Source: Planctomycetota bacterium
GTDB taxonomy: Bacteria; Planctomycetota; UBA8108; UBA1146
Assembly (NCBI GenBank): GCA_016776905.1
Contig: JADHSM010000002.1
Span: forward strand, 62,001-126,000
DNA: 64,000 nt
Direction of reading: 5' to 3'
Shown here: positions 26,220 through 37,700 of the stretch, one piece after another
How the letters are laid out: each line of letters starts with the position of its first letter
Position numbering within the stretch: position 1 is the first letter of the stretch
Notes under the pieces: generated by a model
Told to the model about the DNA's origin: nothing
Database searches by the model: none
Seen by the model: only the letters and a program-made list of their open reading frames with translations
Position numbers and translations under genes: made by a program

Positions 26220-27779
26220 TTAGGAACGGACAAACCCTTCAACGGTTCTTTTTGCTCCCTGCAGAGCAATCCTCTGCGAATAAAGATCGAGCGCACGGAG
26301 TCCACCGAGTTCCGCTCCTCCACCCGCACGACCGGGTCCCCCATGAAGGGAAGAAGGCAATGCAAGACCTGATCCGGGAGCTTGGCTGGCCATTCTCTCT
26401 GAGGCGAGATAGAAGCGACCGCTATATGACCCTCCTTTTTGGAGGAAATCATGAGTCCACTCTTCTGAGTCACTATAGAGGGAAGTGACGAGTGTCCCGG
26501 CCCCCAGACTGTTCAGGCAGGCTGCAGTCGCTGAGGTTCCGTCGTAGCGACACAGAGTAGAAACTGGACCGAACACCTCAAGCTCATGGATAACGCCGGC
26601 TCCACCCGTCTCACGGGCCTCAAAGAGAGTAGGAGCCACGAAGTATCCTTTACCCTCGGGAGCCCCCACACCCTCACAACGCTTGCCCGTGCCATGAATC
26701 ATGTCGGCGACTTCGGACAATTTCGAAATCCCCTCCAAGACACTCTCTAATTGGTCTTGAGTCGCGAGTGGGCCCATGTTGACAGAATCATCCGTCGGAC
26801 TCCCAGTGACTCTTGTCTGAAGTTCCTCGATCAAAGATTCCACAACGGCATCGCGGGATTCTTCGGGTATGAAAATCCGGCGGACAGCCGTGCATTTTTG
26901 TCCACTCTTCTGGGTGACTTCTTTAGCAACCTCACGAACAAAAAGATTCCAAGTCTCTGACCCCGGCTCCACGTCACTGGCGAGAACAGCAGCATTAAGA
27001 CTATCTGCCTCAATATTCACAGACACAGAACGGGCCAGAAGATTGGGATGTGAACGAATCTTCAAAGCAGTATCAGCAGAGCCTGTAAAGGCGACGACAT
27101 CCTGCTCATTGAGGTGATCAAAAAGATCTCCGACGGAGCCGCTGATCAAACTCAAGACTCCATCGGGCAAGACTCCGGAATCAACGATGGCTTCAATGCA
27201 TCGTTCAGTCACAAGACAAGTGCTAGAAGCAGGCTTCGTGATCACTGGCATACCTGCGAGGATCGCAGCCGCTGCCTTTTCGGCGAAACCCCATGCCGGA
27301 AAATTGAATGCATTGATATGCACAGCAACTCCAACGCGAGGCACCCTGGCATGACGTCCCCAGAAAACGGATGAACGACCCAGTTGTTCACCTTCTCCAT
27401 CTTCAAGAATAGAGCTGTCACCCATCTCTTGGCCTAAGGATCCATAGTGGTATAGCGTTCCAGAAGCTCCATCGATGTCGAACTTAGAATCTTTGCGTGT
27501 CGTTCCACATGATGTCATGGAGAGCTCGAGCAGTTCATCTCTGATCGAGTGGATAGCCTTGGACATACCGATGAGCAATTCACCTCTGCTGGCATGGGAA
27601 AGTTCCCTGAGTGCGGCTCCACCTTTCACTCGGGCATGTTGAACAGCTTCTCCCATGTTCAAGCCGGAGCTGCTCACTGAGGCAATCACCTCTTCAGTCG
27701 TAGGATTCCGGAGTTCAACTCCGGATCCTTCTTTCGCCTGAAACCAATTTCCTCCAACATGACTTCTCGGGATCTTCAT
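26220..27779 (-). CDS. PaaZ/BoxD-type aldehyde dehydrogenase
   Basis: A 519-residue NAD(P)-dependent aldehyde dehydrogenase closest in pattern to the ALDH domain of PaaZ and to 3,4-dehydroadipyl-CoA semialdehyde dehydrogenase. Visible: HINAFNFPAWGFAEK, the cofactor loop VITKPASSTCLVTE, FTGSADTA, catalytic-Cys region KSGQKCTAVRR, and SSLHGGPGRAGGG near the end. It lacks the MaoC hydratase domain of bifunctional PaaZ. The ATG at 27779 is preceded by GGAGG. No paa or box genes lie nearby, so the natural aldehyde is uncertain. Confidence 0.82.
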   Translation of the reverse strand: MKIPRSHVGGNWFQAKEGSGVELRNPTTEEVIASVSSSGLNMGEAVQHARVKGGAALRELSHASRGELLIGMSKAIHSIRDELLELSMTSCGTTRKDSKFDIDGASGTLYHYGSLGQEMGDSSILEDGEGEQLGRSSVFWGRHARVPRVGVAVHINAFNFPAWGFAEKAAAAILAGMPVITKPASSTCLVTERCIEAIVDSGVLPDGVLSLISGSVGDLFDHLNEQDVVAFTGSADTALKIRSHPNLLARSVSVNIEADSLNAAVLASDVEPGSETWNLFVREVAKEVTQKSGQKCTAVRRIFIPEESRDAVVESLIEELQTRVTGSPTDDSVNMGPLATQDQLESVLEGISKLSEVADMIHGTGKRCEGVGAPEGKGYFVAPTLFEARETGGAGVIHELEVFGPVSTLCRYDGTSATAACLNSLGAGTLVTSLYSDSEEWTHDFLQKGGSYSGRFYLASERMASQAPGSGLALPSSLHGGPGRAGGGAELGGLRALDLYSQRIALQGAKRTVEGFVRS

Positions 27780-27956
27780 CCACGACCTCCAGACTTCCTG
27801 ATCAGGATAGTTCAATTTCTGAATGCATTAGAAACAGTGACGAGGTCTGTTTCCAGCCGTCCGAAGAAGTATGCATCGGGAACTCGTAATTTCTCCCACA
27901 AAAGCGTTCAGGAAGGAACACAGAGAAGATATTGCTTTGATATGAGCGGACCCCAC

Positions 27957-30083
27957 TTAGGGAAGACACGGGTCCAGATCGTCCTCAGAAGGATCTAGTC
28001 CATATCCGGGATAGGGATATGGAATCGTCTCCCCTGCCGAAAATAGGTAGGAAAGACTGTAGATGGCGTCTCCTATATTCAAGATCCCATCATCATTTGT
28101 GTCGGCCGCGTCTGGGCAGACGGATGGTTCTCCACCCACAAACAGATAATCCAACATGAAAATGGCATCCGCAATATTTACGGATTGGTCATACGTCGCA
28201 TCACCCCGAATAAACAGAAACTGGGGCTGTTCAGAAATCAGCACAGTCCCATTGATAAAGTAGGGCTCTAAAGCGAGCCCACCCTCAATGGCGTAAATCG
28301 TATTGATGGGTGGAAACCCGATACCATTGGCAAATCGTAGTTCAGTCGAACTACCGAGTGGATGCCCCATCTCGACAGAATAATTCAAGGTGCACAGAGT
28401 GTGGTTGATGCCTGGGTCAACGGTACGACCATCAAAAGGAGGCAGAGTGTCGAAGATCACAGCAAGGTATAGATCGGAGTTCTCAGCATCTTCAAAGATG
28501 TTTGAAATAATAAACTCAGGATTCAATTGTGCTGCTTGAGTTCCGTAAATCGAGATCTCAGTCATTTGAATATAGGTGGAGTCGTATTTGACACCGATTT
28601 GATATCCCTGCAATGGATCTGTGTGAGTACCCAACACAGGATGAATCACGGGTTGCCCACCAAAGACCGCAATATCTTCGAACTTCATGTAATTTTCAGG
28701 AGCAGTAACAGTGACGGGTACGGGCTGTTGATGGATATCGACTCCGCCCGGCCCTGTGACCTGCAGGCTGACCCAGAATTGCCCAGGCTCGAGATAGGTA
28801 TGAGAACCCGAAGACTCAGTACTTGTCGAACCATCTCCAAAATCCCAAAGGTACTCTAGGATTAATCCTTCACTGTAACTCTCGAAAAAGATCTCGTGAT
28901 CAGCGACGCCATCGTCTTCAGTTGAAAGGCTAAAGATGGCTTCAGGCAACGGTGTGTTATGCCTGTAGTGGACAGATCCGTTCGAATGAGACACCGCCAA
29001 GTGAGTAATCCCCCAGGCATCAAGACTGATGCTCACGGACTCAGGAATTCCGCTCGGATTTTCTTCGATCTCACTCGTCGTCAATAGGCCATTTTCCTTG
29101 GTACACACATGTACCTGCTGATCCTGCAACCAAGCAGCCACCCATTTATCTTCTGAGATGGTGTCGATATTCAGATCGGAAATTATCCCACCCGGGGATC
29201 TCAAACTGGCTTCTGAAGTCACCGAAACCAAATTGAGGTCACCGGTGATGGTATGCAGAGTTGTTCCTTCAAAAGCAACCACGTGAACAGTCCCGTCTGG
29301 AAGAACGGAAACTTTCCATTCATCTGGAACGAACTGAAAATCGTAAAGTAATTGTTCCGCACCGAAGGAAACTGAATCCAAAAATCGGAATCGGAGTAAG
29401 CTACCCTCACTCCAAAGCAAGACTCCAACTCCATCGTTTAACGAAGCGACTTCGCTGGAGGATCCATTACCGGCGAGAACAGGTGCAAACGAACTGACAC
29501 GTAAAATCACTTGTGGGCCTACCGGAGTATCTTCTATCCATGTTGCCAAACAGTTACCGTCCTGAAGTACAGATACTTTCGGTTGGGTAGCAGGATTAGC
29601 ACCTGAACTATAGAGAACAGGATCGTTGAATCCTGCCGCAACACTCTCGCTCAGGAAGATCGCACTTTGTCCTCCTGGAAGCGGAGCATCATACAGAAGG
29701 TGCATTCCCGCGACCGCACCCTGTTTGTGATCGACATGCCCCACTCCGGGGAATCCGGTGATCACCGGAACCATTGGAGCGAATCCGAGGAGAGAGCCGC
29801 CGAAGAAGATATTCTCATTGTTATGAGCCGTAAGGGTGACGTAGGCAGGAATACAGTCGGGACAAGATTTATCGGCCTCTAAGACCACATCGACCAACTG
29901 AACACCGGGTGGAGTCACTTCCACGCCAGGAAGAAACTGTGCCGACAGATCAGTACCGCACATGAACAGGATCATCAGCACCAAGGGTAACTGGCACTGC
30001 AATTGACCCCACCGAGCCCAGACCCCGTGGAGAGCTTTATGAGAAGTCCTATGATTCAAAGGGGGCAGTTGGCCACCTGTCAT
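27957..30083 (-). CDS. Secreted dockerin-tailed protein with PKD domain
   Basis: An exported protein of about 708 residues (ATG at 30083; a TTG at 30095 is also possible). After the signal peptide (QLPLVLMILFMCGTDLSAQ) come irregular beta-propeller-like strands (to about residue 370), a PKD domain (about 374-462, with YLWDFGDGSTSTES), a beta-rich segment resembling cohesin-type folds (about 465-610), and a dockerin-like repeat pair from about 624 (NIADAIFMLDYLF, NIGDAIYSLSYLF). The C-terminus is DPSEDDLDPCLP, a variant of the Cys-Pro tail in sister proteins. Role: extracellular or surface structure, partner unknown. Confidence 0.82.
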   Translation of the reverse strand: MTGGQLPPLNHRTSHKALHGVWARWGQLQCQLPLVLMILFMCGTDLSAQFLPGVEVTPPGVQLVDVVLEADKSCPDCIPAYVTLTAHNNENIFFGGSLLGFAPMVPVITGFPGVGHVDHKQGAVAGMHLLYDAPLPGGQSAIFLSESVAAGFNDPVLYSSGANPATQPKVSVLQDGNCLATWIEDTPVGPQVILRVSSFAPVLAGNGSSSEVASLNDGVGVLLWSEGSLLRFRFLDSVSFGAEQLLYDFQFVPDEWKVSVLPDGTVHVVAFEGTTLHTITGDLNLVSVTSEASLRSPGGIISDLNIDTISEDKWVAAWLQDQQVHVCTKENGLLTTSEIEENPSGIPESVSISLDAWGITHLAVSHSNGSVHYRHNTPLPEAIFSLSTEDDGVADHEIFFESYSEGLILEYLWDFGDGSTSTESSGSHTYLEPGQFWVSLQVTGPGGVDIHQQPVPVTVTAPENYMKFEDIAVFGGQPVIHPVLGTHTDPLQGYQIGVKYDSTYIQMTEISIYGTQAAQLNPEFIISNIFEDAENSDLYLAVIFDTLPPFDGRTVDPGINHTLCTLNYSVEMGHPLGSSTELRFANGIGFPPINTIYAIEGGLALEPYFINGTVLISEQPQFLFIRGDATYDQSVNIADAIFMLDYLFVGGEPSVCPDAADTNDDGILNIGDAIYSLSYLFSAGETIPYPYPGYGLDPSEDDLDPCLP

Positions 30084-30457
30084 ACTTCTGGACAAAGGTT
30101 TCTCCTGTTCCGAACTCGCTGAAAGAGGTTCAAAGATCCCCCATCAGGAAGACCGAATTCACAGACATGAAGAAGATCGGGCCTAGAACTTCTGAACAAG
30201 TTCACCCATAAATAGTCTGTAAATTTTTTCCTGTTAGAGATTTTTTAAGCCTACGAAACACACCTCATTGCAGTTTTTCAAGCCCAGAAATCGGATAGAA
30301 AAATAAATGTATCCGAGATCTTTACTGCACCTCTATTTGACCATCTCAGAGCGATATATGAAAGGCGGTAGTTTTCCGTGAATTTTGGCGGGAGCAGGCT
30401 CAGCAGTCATAATAATGGCCATTCCCCTCGAGAGCTTCAACAGGCGAGATCTCTCCC
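30084..30457. other. Intergenic region, nothing recognised
   Basis: About 370 bases upstream of the PKD protein gene, AT-rich around 30195-30350. It presumably holds that gene's promoter. No ORF, RNA or strong repeat was recognised. Confidence 0.5.
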
Positions 30458-30718
30458 CTAGTGAGACCTGGCATGATCGTGCAAGGACTCCTGAACAGTC
30501 AGGGCGCCAAAGATCAGTATCGAGCAAATTATTCCGGCTATCGGGAACATGATCTCGGAGGTTTTCTCATGGCTAAGAATTCGGTTCTGAGAATTGCCCA
30601 TCACCGTATCTGGTGACGAAGAGGTCGAGAGATCCGTTGAGAGATGGGCAAAAATCCAGAGGCACAGTGATAACACTGCAGGAATAGCGGCTATTCTTAG
30701 CTTTGTGGTGTGAGGCAT
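30458..30718 (-). CDS. Small two-helix membrane protein (86 aa)
   Basis: From the ATG at 30718 (GGAG six bases upstream) the sequence gives two hydrophobic segments, about residues 8-25 (AAIPAVLSLCLWIFAHL) and 56-75 (MFPIAGIICSILIFGALTV), joined by a polar Ser/Asn-rich loop. No family was recognised. It is divergent from ispG. The two well-formed helices favour a real gene, but there is no homology evidence. Confidence 0.45.
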   Translation of the reverse strand: MPHTTKLRIAAIPAVLSLCLWIFAHLSTDLSTSSSPDTVMGNSQNRILSHEKTSEIMFPIAGIICSILIFGALTVQESLHDHARSH

Positions 30719-30858
30719 TTGGTACTCCGACAAGTGGATTCCCCATCTTACTGGCCGAACAGGTTCTTGCGTGAAAGAATCTCATCCGGATAGGGTCCAC
30801 TCCTCTATACTCTCCCAGCAGAGGAGAGCATTCGCCCTGACACGAGGATTGCAAATAA

Positions 30859-32028
30859 GTGCATGGAGGCACATTGTCCCACAGAGAAATCTCCAGAAAT
30901 GCAACCCGCGCAGTCCGCGTTGGTGACCGGACCATCGGAGCGGGAAATCCGATTCTGGTGCAAAGTATGTGCGCGACCCACACCACCGACCTTGAAGCCA
31001 CCTGCCGGCAGATCGATGCCCTCTCCGCCGCGGGTGCAGGGATCGTGAGACTTGCCGTGGATTCACGCAAGGATGCGGAAGCTGCGATTCGAATCACTGA
31101 TCAAGTACAGGCAAACATCTGCATCGACCTACAGGAAAACTGGCGACTCGCTGAAACTCTCGCTCCTCATGTGGACAAAATCCGTTACAACCCCGGGCAT
31201 CTTCATCACCATGAGAAGAAGGTTCCTTGGAAAGAAAAAGTTCAACGGATCGCCGACTGGGCAATGGACTCAGACATCGCTCTGAGAGTCGGAGTCAATT
31301 GTGGATCAGTAGATCCCCTTCAGAAGGAAAAGTGGCCTGCTGATGATGCGATCTCTCCACTGGTCGCGAGTGCGTTGGAACACTCCGAGTTCCTCGACTC
31401 GATCGGCTTTGAACGCTATGTCGTGTCGCTCAAGGATTCCGACCCAAACACTGTGATTGAAGCCAACCGCCGATTTGCAGAACAGCGTCCTGAAGTGCCT
31501 GTTCATTTGGGAGTCACCGAAGCAGGTCTCCCCCCCGATGGGATCATCAAAACTCGGGTCGCCTTTGAGCAACTCATCTCAAAAGGGATTGGGGACACTC
31601 TTCGCGTATCTCTGACACTTCCCAATGACGAGAAGCATCAGGAAATCACAGAGGGACAGAAGATTATCGACGATGTCTTTGCCGGCCGTGTGCGTAGTGT
31701 TGTCCACTACGCATCGAAAGGCCCTAATATCATCTCGTGCCCTTCATGCTCGAGGGTTGAGAATGGCGACTTTGTGAAGCTCGCCCAACAAGTGAAGCAC
31801 CTCTCCAAAGAATACCAGGAGCACTCCCTGACCATCGCTGTCATGGGTTGCCGGGTCAACGGCCCTGGAGAAACCGACGATGCAGACCTCGGGCTCTGGT
31901 GTGCCCCCAGCTTCGTCAATCTCAAGCGGGGAGAGGAATCACTCGGAGCCTATCCTTACGATGAGATCCTCGAAAAATTGAAGCAAGAAATTGAAAGCCT
32001 GATCCAGAGTCGGCCGACGACACCCTGA
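30859..32028 (+). CDS. ispG: 4-hydroxy-3-methylbut-2-en-1-yl diphosphate synthase
   Basis: IspG/GcpE of the MEP isoprenoid pathway, a [4Fe-4S] enzyme converting MEcPP to HMBPP. Visible signatures: [15 protein letters not shown] near the N-terminus, KIRYNPGHL, and the cluster ligands in IISCPSCSR and [12 protein letters not shown] toward the C-terminus. At 389 residues it is the short, single-barrel bacterial form. The start is GTG at 30859, with GAGG further upstream than usual, so the start is less certain than the family. It converges on the dockerin protein gene at 32039 with only 10 bases between stops. Confidence 0.94.
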   Translation: MHGGTLSHREISRNATRAVRVGDRTIGAGNPILVQSMCATHTTDLEATCRQIDALSAAGAGIVRLAVDSRKDAEAAIRITDQVQANICIDLQENWRLAETLAPHVDKIRYNPGHLHHHEKKVPWKEKVQRIADWAMDSDIALRVGVNCGSVDPLQKEKWPADDAISPLVASALEHSEFLDSIGFERYVVSLKDSDPNTVIEANRRFAEQRPEVPVHLGVTEAGLPPDGIIKTRVAFEQLISKGIGDTLRVSLTLPNDEKHQEITEGQKIIDDVFAGRVRSVVHYASKGPNIISCPSCSRVENGDFVKLAQQVKHLSKEYQEHSLTIAVMGCRVNGPGETDDADLGLWCAPSFVNLKRGEESLGAYPYDEILEKLKQEIESLIQSRPTTP

Positions 32029-32038
32029 GCTTTGTCCT

Positions 32039-34729
32039 TCAGGGTGAACAACCGGTGTTGCAGCAGAGCTCTCCAGATGTCGGATCTACCCCACAGACGC
32101 TGGGTGCCGGCGGTGGAGCTCCTGCGGAGAAGAGTGTCGAGAGGAGTGCGATCGGATCGGCGATGTTGAGGACTTCGTCATCATTCACATCTCCGGCATT
32201 TGCACAGTTGAGGACATCTCCTGCAAAAAGAAATCCCAACAGAGCAATCGGATCGGCGACGTCGATCACCCCATCGGCGTTGGAATCTCCGCGGACGAAA
32301 CGACCCTTCACCCACCCTTCCGGAAACTGGATCACGCTGACGGTGTTGCCCGATTGCGCGCCATAACCGAGGTTGGCAGCGTAGATCTTGTCCCCGGCAG
32401 GACTCGCGGCGATTCCAAAGGTGTAATCCCCTCCGACAGGAATGATCCTTTCGATGGCATCGATCATCGGCGGGGAGTTGGGATCTCCGACGAGGTTGAA
32501 ATCAGGAAGGCGCACGATCGCCACATTGCCGAGTCCGGCACCCAACTCTCCTGCGCCAGTATTGGGGTGCCGACTGAACCCCCAATTGGTGACGGCAAGG
32601 TAGGGAGTGTTCGGAATGAGGACCATCTCTTCCGGTCCGGTTCCGATCCGTAGTTTTGCGACCACCTCGCGGGATTGGCGATGGATGACCGAGGCATGGT
32701 CGAGGGATCGATCAAATCCAAAGTTGCCCACCAACAAGTGTTGTCCATTTTCGGTCAGTGCCAGGGCCTGCGGAAACTCATCTACAGCAATCGAGGTCGC
32801 GACGAGGGTGTCCACCGTGATTTCCCACACCCTGACCCCCGTGGGATCGGAAACGTAAACCCGATCCCCTTCCGGAGCGGCAATCATCTCACGGGGAGCA
32901 CCCAATCCCCCGACATCGCCCATCACCTGATGTCCCGGAATCGACCACCGGGTCACCCGGCCATCTCCAGCAGTGGCCACAAACAGGGATTGCCCATCCG
33001 GCGTAATCGCTAGCCCCAGCGGGTTCACGCCCAGCGCAGGAAACGAATCGATCAGATCAAGGGTCACCGGGTCGATGCAGTCGATCCGGTCCGCCAAGAA
33101 ATTGACGATGTAGAGCCGAGTCCCATCCGGAGTGAGTGCAAGACGATAGGGACCCGAGGAAACCGGGATCGTGGCCTCCACCTCATCGGTGGTGATATCG
33201 ATCACGGAAAGGGAGCTCCCACCGCCTGCAGCACTGAAGTTGGTGACGAAGAGTCGACCGGTTCCCTCGTGCAGGGCAAGCCCGATGGGACCGGTTCCAA
33301 CCTCGATGAGGCTGTTGAGTTCGGAGGGATGATCCGGTGCACACGTCTCTCGCACGAGCAGGGAATACTCTCCTGATTCTCCACTGACGTGACCGTCGAT
33401 GACGATGGTGACCGTTTCACCTGCGGCCACGAAGGCAGCCGCGATACGCGCTCGTGTCGCATCGATTCCGCAACCATCATCATTACAGGCTCTGACATCG
33501 GCATTGGTGGGCTCTGTCGAAATGGACGGGCATGGGCCGCTGATCAACGTGATCTCAGTGTCAAAATCACTGCCACAACTGTCGATCTCAATCCACATGT
33601 CCTGTGTCGCGGTATAGCGATAGAAGTGTTCAGGTGCGCCAGCAAACACGAACTGGCACTGATGCTCGAAACGGGAGGCTCCAGTCGTGATTCCATCTGC
33701 CTGAAAAGGCAGTGCAGAAATGACAAAAGCCTGTTCACACTCCTCGCCGGGCCCCGGTGGAGGAACGGCTGTCATCGTCCCCACCACTTCACCGGAGTCG
33801 CTGATTCCGTAACCATCAAAAATCACGAAGTACTCGATCCCCTCCGTCACCATGAAAGACAGGCGGGATCGCCAACCGTTCTCACCACAGGCATCGTCGC
33901 TACAACCCATCGCGGTACCAGACCCTGCAGTTCCATTCTGTGATCCCGCCAGCGGGCAATTCCCCTCGTAGACGTAGACCTTGGTATCAAAATTGGAATC
34001 ACACAGATCGATACGAATCTCGCCTGTCTCTGTGGCGACGAATCGGCGGACCACATCGGGGGCACCGACCACGTCATAAGGACAGGCTTCGTTGTAGTCG
34101 TCGACAGCGCCGATGGTCGAAACGGTGCCACTCCACGGGATCGAAATCATCTCTGCCTGCTCGCAAAGATCCGAGGGGGCCCTCTCAGCGATGCTCAGGT
34201 CATAACTTCCGCAGTCGGCCGCTCCATAACCGTCGACCACCAGGAAATAATCTACTCCCGCCAACAGATCAATATCGACCAACTGAGAGCGCCAACCGTT
34301 CACTCCACAGGCATCATCATTACACGCCTCGTGTATTCCGGAGTTTGAAACCGACGGGCAACTGCCTGCGTACAGGTAAACCTTCGTGTCGAAGTCGGAA
34401 GAGCAGAGATCGATAGTGACGGTGATATCCCTATCGGGCGTGTAGCGGTAAACGACATCGCGTCCACCCGTCGGAGTAAACGGGCAGCTTTCGTTGTAGT
34501 CATCCCATGCGCCGCAGGTATTACCGGTATCAAAGAAGGGCATCGCACCGATCACAGTTGCCGATGCACAATCTTCTCCAGCGACACCCTGGGCAGAGAG
34601 CGCACCAGGATCCCAAACAAACATCAGGAGTAGAGCTGCAAAGCGATAGAAACCGATGTGCCCTCCAGCAACGGAAAAACGGGTCTGATCCCCCGGCGTT
34701 GATTCAAAAAAGGCTCCCGTGACCCTCAA
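32039..34729 (-). CDS. Secreted dockerin-tailed protein: three PPC-like domains plus YVTN-type propeller
   Basis: About 896 residues. Three similar beta domains (about 50-178, 186-322, 326-453) each contain [DN]FDT[KE] and a Cys pair (CNDDACGVNGWRS, CSDDACGENGWRS, CNDDGCGIDATRA). A beta-propeller of about 40-residue repeats follows (466-793; VGTGPIGLALHEGTGRLFV, NPLGLAITPDGQSLFVAT). A dockerin-like pair lies from about 808 (DVADPIALLGFLF, NIADPIALLSTLF), and the end is CNTGCSP. By eye it is more GC-rich than its neighbours. The TTG at 34729 lies inside the terminator of the upstream gene, so the true start is uncertain. Confidence 0.83.
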   Translation of the reverse strand: MRVTGAFFESTPGDQTRFSVAGGHIGFYRFAALLLMFVWDPGALSAQGVAGEDCASATVIGAMPFFDTGNTCGAWDDYNESCPFTPTGGRDVVYRYTPDRDITVTIDLCSSDFDTKVYLYAGSCPSVSNSGIHEACNDDACGVNGWRSQLVDIDLLAGVDYFLVVDGYGAADCGSYDLSIAERAPSDLCEQAEMISIPWSGTVSTIGAVDDYNEACPYDVVGAPDVVRRFVATETGEIRIDLCDSNFDTKVYVYEGNCPLAGSQNGTAGSGTAMGCSDDACGENGWRSRLSFMVTEGIEYFVIFDGYGISDSGEVVGTMTAVPPPGPGEECEQAFVISALPFQADGITTGASRFEHQCQFVFAGAPEHFYRYTATQDMWIEIDSCGSDFDTEITLISGPCPSISTEPTNADVRACNDDGCGIDATRARIAAAFVAAGETVTIVIDGHVSGESGEYSLLVRETCAPDHPSELNSLIEVGTGPIGLALHEGTGRLFVTNFSAAGGGSSLSVIDITTDEVEATIPVSSGPYRLALTPDGTRLYIVNFLADRIDCIDPVTLDLIDSFPALGVNPLGLAITPDGQSLFVATAGDGRVTRWSIPGHQVMGDVGGLGAPREMIAAPEGDRVYVSDPTGVRVWEITVDTLVATSIAVDEFPQALALTENGQHLLVGNFGFDRSLDHASVIHRQSREVVAKLRIGTGPEEMVLIPNTPYLAVTNWGFSRHPNTGAGELGAGLGNVAIVRLPDFNLVGDPNSPPMIDAIERIIPVGGDYTFGIAASPAGDKIYAANLGYGAQSGNTVSVIQFPEGWVKGRFVRGDSNADGVIDVADPIALLGFLFAGDVLNCANAGDVNDDEVLNIADPIALLSTLFSAGAPPPAPSVCGVDPTSGELCCNTGCSP

Positions 34730-34742
34730 GGGTCACGGGAGT
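34705..34742 (-). terminator. Terminator of the 1098-residue dockerin protein gene
   Basis: On the minus strand, CTCCCGTGACCC pairs perfectly with GGGTCACGGGAG and is followed by CC and six T. It lies just before the next gene on the same strand and overlaps its apparent 5' end. Confidence 0.88.
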
Positions 34743-34783
34743 CTCCATGTCATGTCAAAGTAGCTCGAACCTGCTCAGCCTGA

Positions 34784-37700
34784 TCAAGGGCACTGCGGGA
34801 ACGCATCACAACTCAGAGCACTGCCATTCGGATCCACACCACAGGCAGGGAACGGCGCGGGAGGCTGTGCTCCACCTGCGAACAGGTAGGAGAGCAAACT
34901 CACCGTGTCTGCTATGTTTGTCGCATCGTCATCATTGACGTCGACAGAAGCCACACAGCCCGGTGCTCCACTGCTGAAGAGGTAATCCAGAGAGGCTACC
35001 GCGTCGCTGATATCATGGGCGCCATCGCCATTGATATCTCCGCGGACCCATTCCTGAACAGCACACTCGTCAGGTTCACCATTCGAGTCATTGTCAGTAC
35101 TGGTTCCTGAAGAAATATCACAACTGTCGAGAACTCCGTTGGTATTGCAGTCGAATGCGCTACCACTTGCGAGATCACAACTGTCGAGCGTTCCACTCAC
35201 GTCACAATCCTGTGTCGGATCAGCTGAAATCTGACAACTATCCGGAGTAGAGTTTCCGTCGCAATCCTGCTCGACTCCGCCGGCCAGATCACAAACGTCT
35301 AACGCACCGTTCAGATTACAATCGACAGCTGGATTAGAACTGATCTGACAGGAATCCAACTGACCGTTGAAATCACAGTCGGCAGCTCCGGCCGCAAGAT
35401 CGCAACTGTCGAGCTGTCCATTAATGTCGCAGTCCAGACCCGCAGTCTGATCAGTGTCACATGCATTCAGGATTCCGTCACCGTCGATGTCATCGTCACA
35501 ATCGTCGATAGTTCCATCCAAGTCGGTATCCAGCTCACAGGCATCGAGGTTTCCATCGAAGTCACAGTCCGCAGCCCCGGAAGCCAATTCGCAAAGATCT
35601 GGAAGTCCATTGGCGTTGCAATCAGCAACGGATCCGTTCGCAGTACTGCATTCATCTGGAATGTTATCCAGATCACAGTCGAGACTGGTTCCATTCGCAA
35701 TATCGTCGGCGTCGATAACACCGTTGCCATTGCAATCAGCGACTCCAGAGCAATCGACATCTTCATAGGAGAAGTCATCGATGGCCGCTTCAACAATCGA
35801 ACCAGCACCCAGGTCACCCACGATAAAGCGCACCTGAACATTACTGGTCAAGAGGGCAAAGTCAGAGACATTAAAGGAATGCTGAATCCAGCCACCACTT
35901 GCATTTGGACCGGTGGGGCCCAGAACTTCGATATTCGTCCAGTTGGCCAGATCATCAGAGATTTGGATCGACATGATATCTGCTCCTGGACTGGCTCCTG
36001 AATTGTTGGAGTACCAGCGCCAGTAACTGATCACAGGATTACTGGAAGTCGTGAGATCCATGACGGGACTGTAGAGGGCGGTTTCACCGCCGTCGACGTC
36101 GTTCTCGCCCAAGCTTCCACCCACTGAACCCTGTCCTGTGAACCAGCAGTTTGTTCCTGAAGGACTGTGATCTTCACCCGGTTGGGCAGCAGTACCAATC
36201 GGTACTCCTCTGACCCAGATTCCCGTCGTTGCAGTAGCAGGAGCACCTAAACTCCAACCGCTCGCAGCTTCGAAATCGGTCAGTTCACTGGTCGAACCGA
36301 ATGCACTGATTCCTTGTACCGCTGCAGATGCTCCACCTTCAGGGTAGGACACTTGTTGGCCACCGGTGCTCTGGGCTTCAATCCACCACTGTACTGTTTC
36401 TCCACAGGGAGTCGGCGGGAACACCATTTCGTAGTTTTGGCCGCTGACAAAATTGAGAGCGATCGTTTCATTCAGTAAACCGTCAACAACGACACGCAAA
36501 TTCTCGGTACCGGCAGCCACTGTTGATCCGGTCAATGGCGAAATGGTGACAGCAAAGGTCTCGCCTCCAAGAGGATTGAATTCCAGTGGGTCTCCGTTGG
36601 GAACAGAAATCGCCAATGCCGCTTGTACCAGAATGTTACATGGAACGATCCCGGAAGGGACGACACCCACTGTGGCATTCAAGCCATAGGTGTGATCTCC
36701 GGGAAGAGCGTTGACATCTGTCCAGTTCGTCGCAGAGCCGGCAAGAGTCGCCAGAGATACGCCATCTCTGGTCACCTCAATCGAGTCGTAGATTTCACCG
36801 TTACTCCATGACAGATCAACTTGTTCTCCATTTTGAACACAGGTCGCTGCTGTCACTGGAAGGGTGAAATCTCCACTAGGAGCGAGAATCTCCACAGTCG
36901 CGGATCCGCCCCCTGTGAAGTGATCCAATGTTGCCGTCACCGTCGTCGCGGGAGCATTGGCAACAAATCTGAAGCTGTGCATTGTGCTCCAACGAATAGC
37001 GTTGGCATTCACATTCTGCGCTTCTGTTTCGGTAGACCAGCTCAATGTGCCGGCACCCTGATTGGCCACCCAGGCAGCATTACTGTAAGGCTCTCCACTG
37101 TGATAAATCGGATGGGTCGCACCCAAACCGTTCAGCGTCACTCCACCTGCAAGAGGGAATTCGAAGGACCTGACGCTGCGAGTCGAGTTCATGTTGTAGA
37201 TCGCATACTCGTATGCGAACTGGCCGCCACCGAGTTCAGTCACGCGGTATCCGACAATCACGAGTCCATTATCAGCATCGATCACTTCGGTAAGGGTCAC
37301 TTGAGGATCAAGATCCTGCCATGCTTGAATTGCCGGCTGTTGACGCTGAGTCGTCCCCAAAAGGCTCATGTTCCTGTTCCCTGTCGCTCCAAAGGAAACG
37401 GTACGGTAAGAGCAATTGTTGTTGGCGTTTCCTGCGGAAGAATCATCAACGGTCACATACTGACCTTCGACAATAAATGTCGCTCCTGGGAATGCCGCAG
37501 GATCGATGTCGTTGGTGGCGACTCGAAGTCGCTTTGAGGTCGTATCAGCAATAAGCCCCGAATTGATGATGGGGTACTGAAAAAGACCATTGGCAACGTC
37601 GAAGACTTCCGAGCGAGGACCGAGTCCTCCCTGTTGTCCATTAAGGCCAGAGGAATACGGGTCAGAACAACCCACTCCGAGCAATGTTCCAGTTCCCGGA

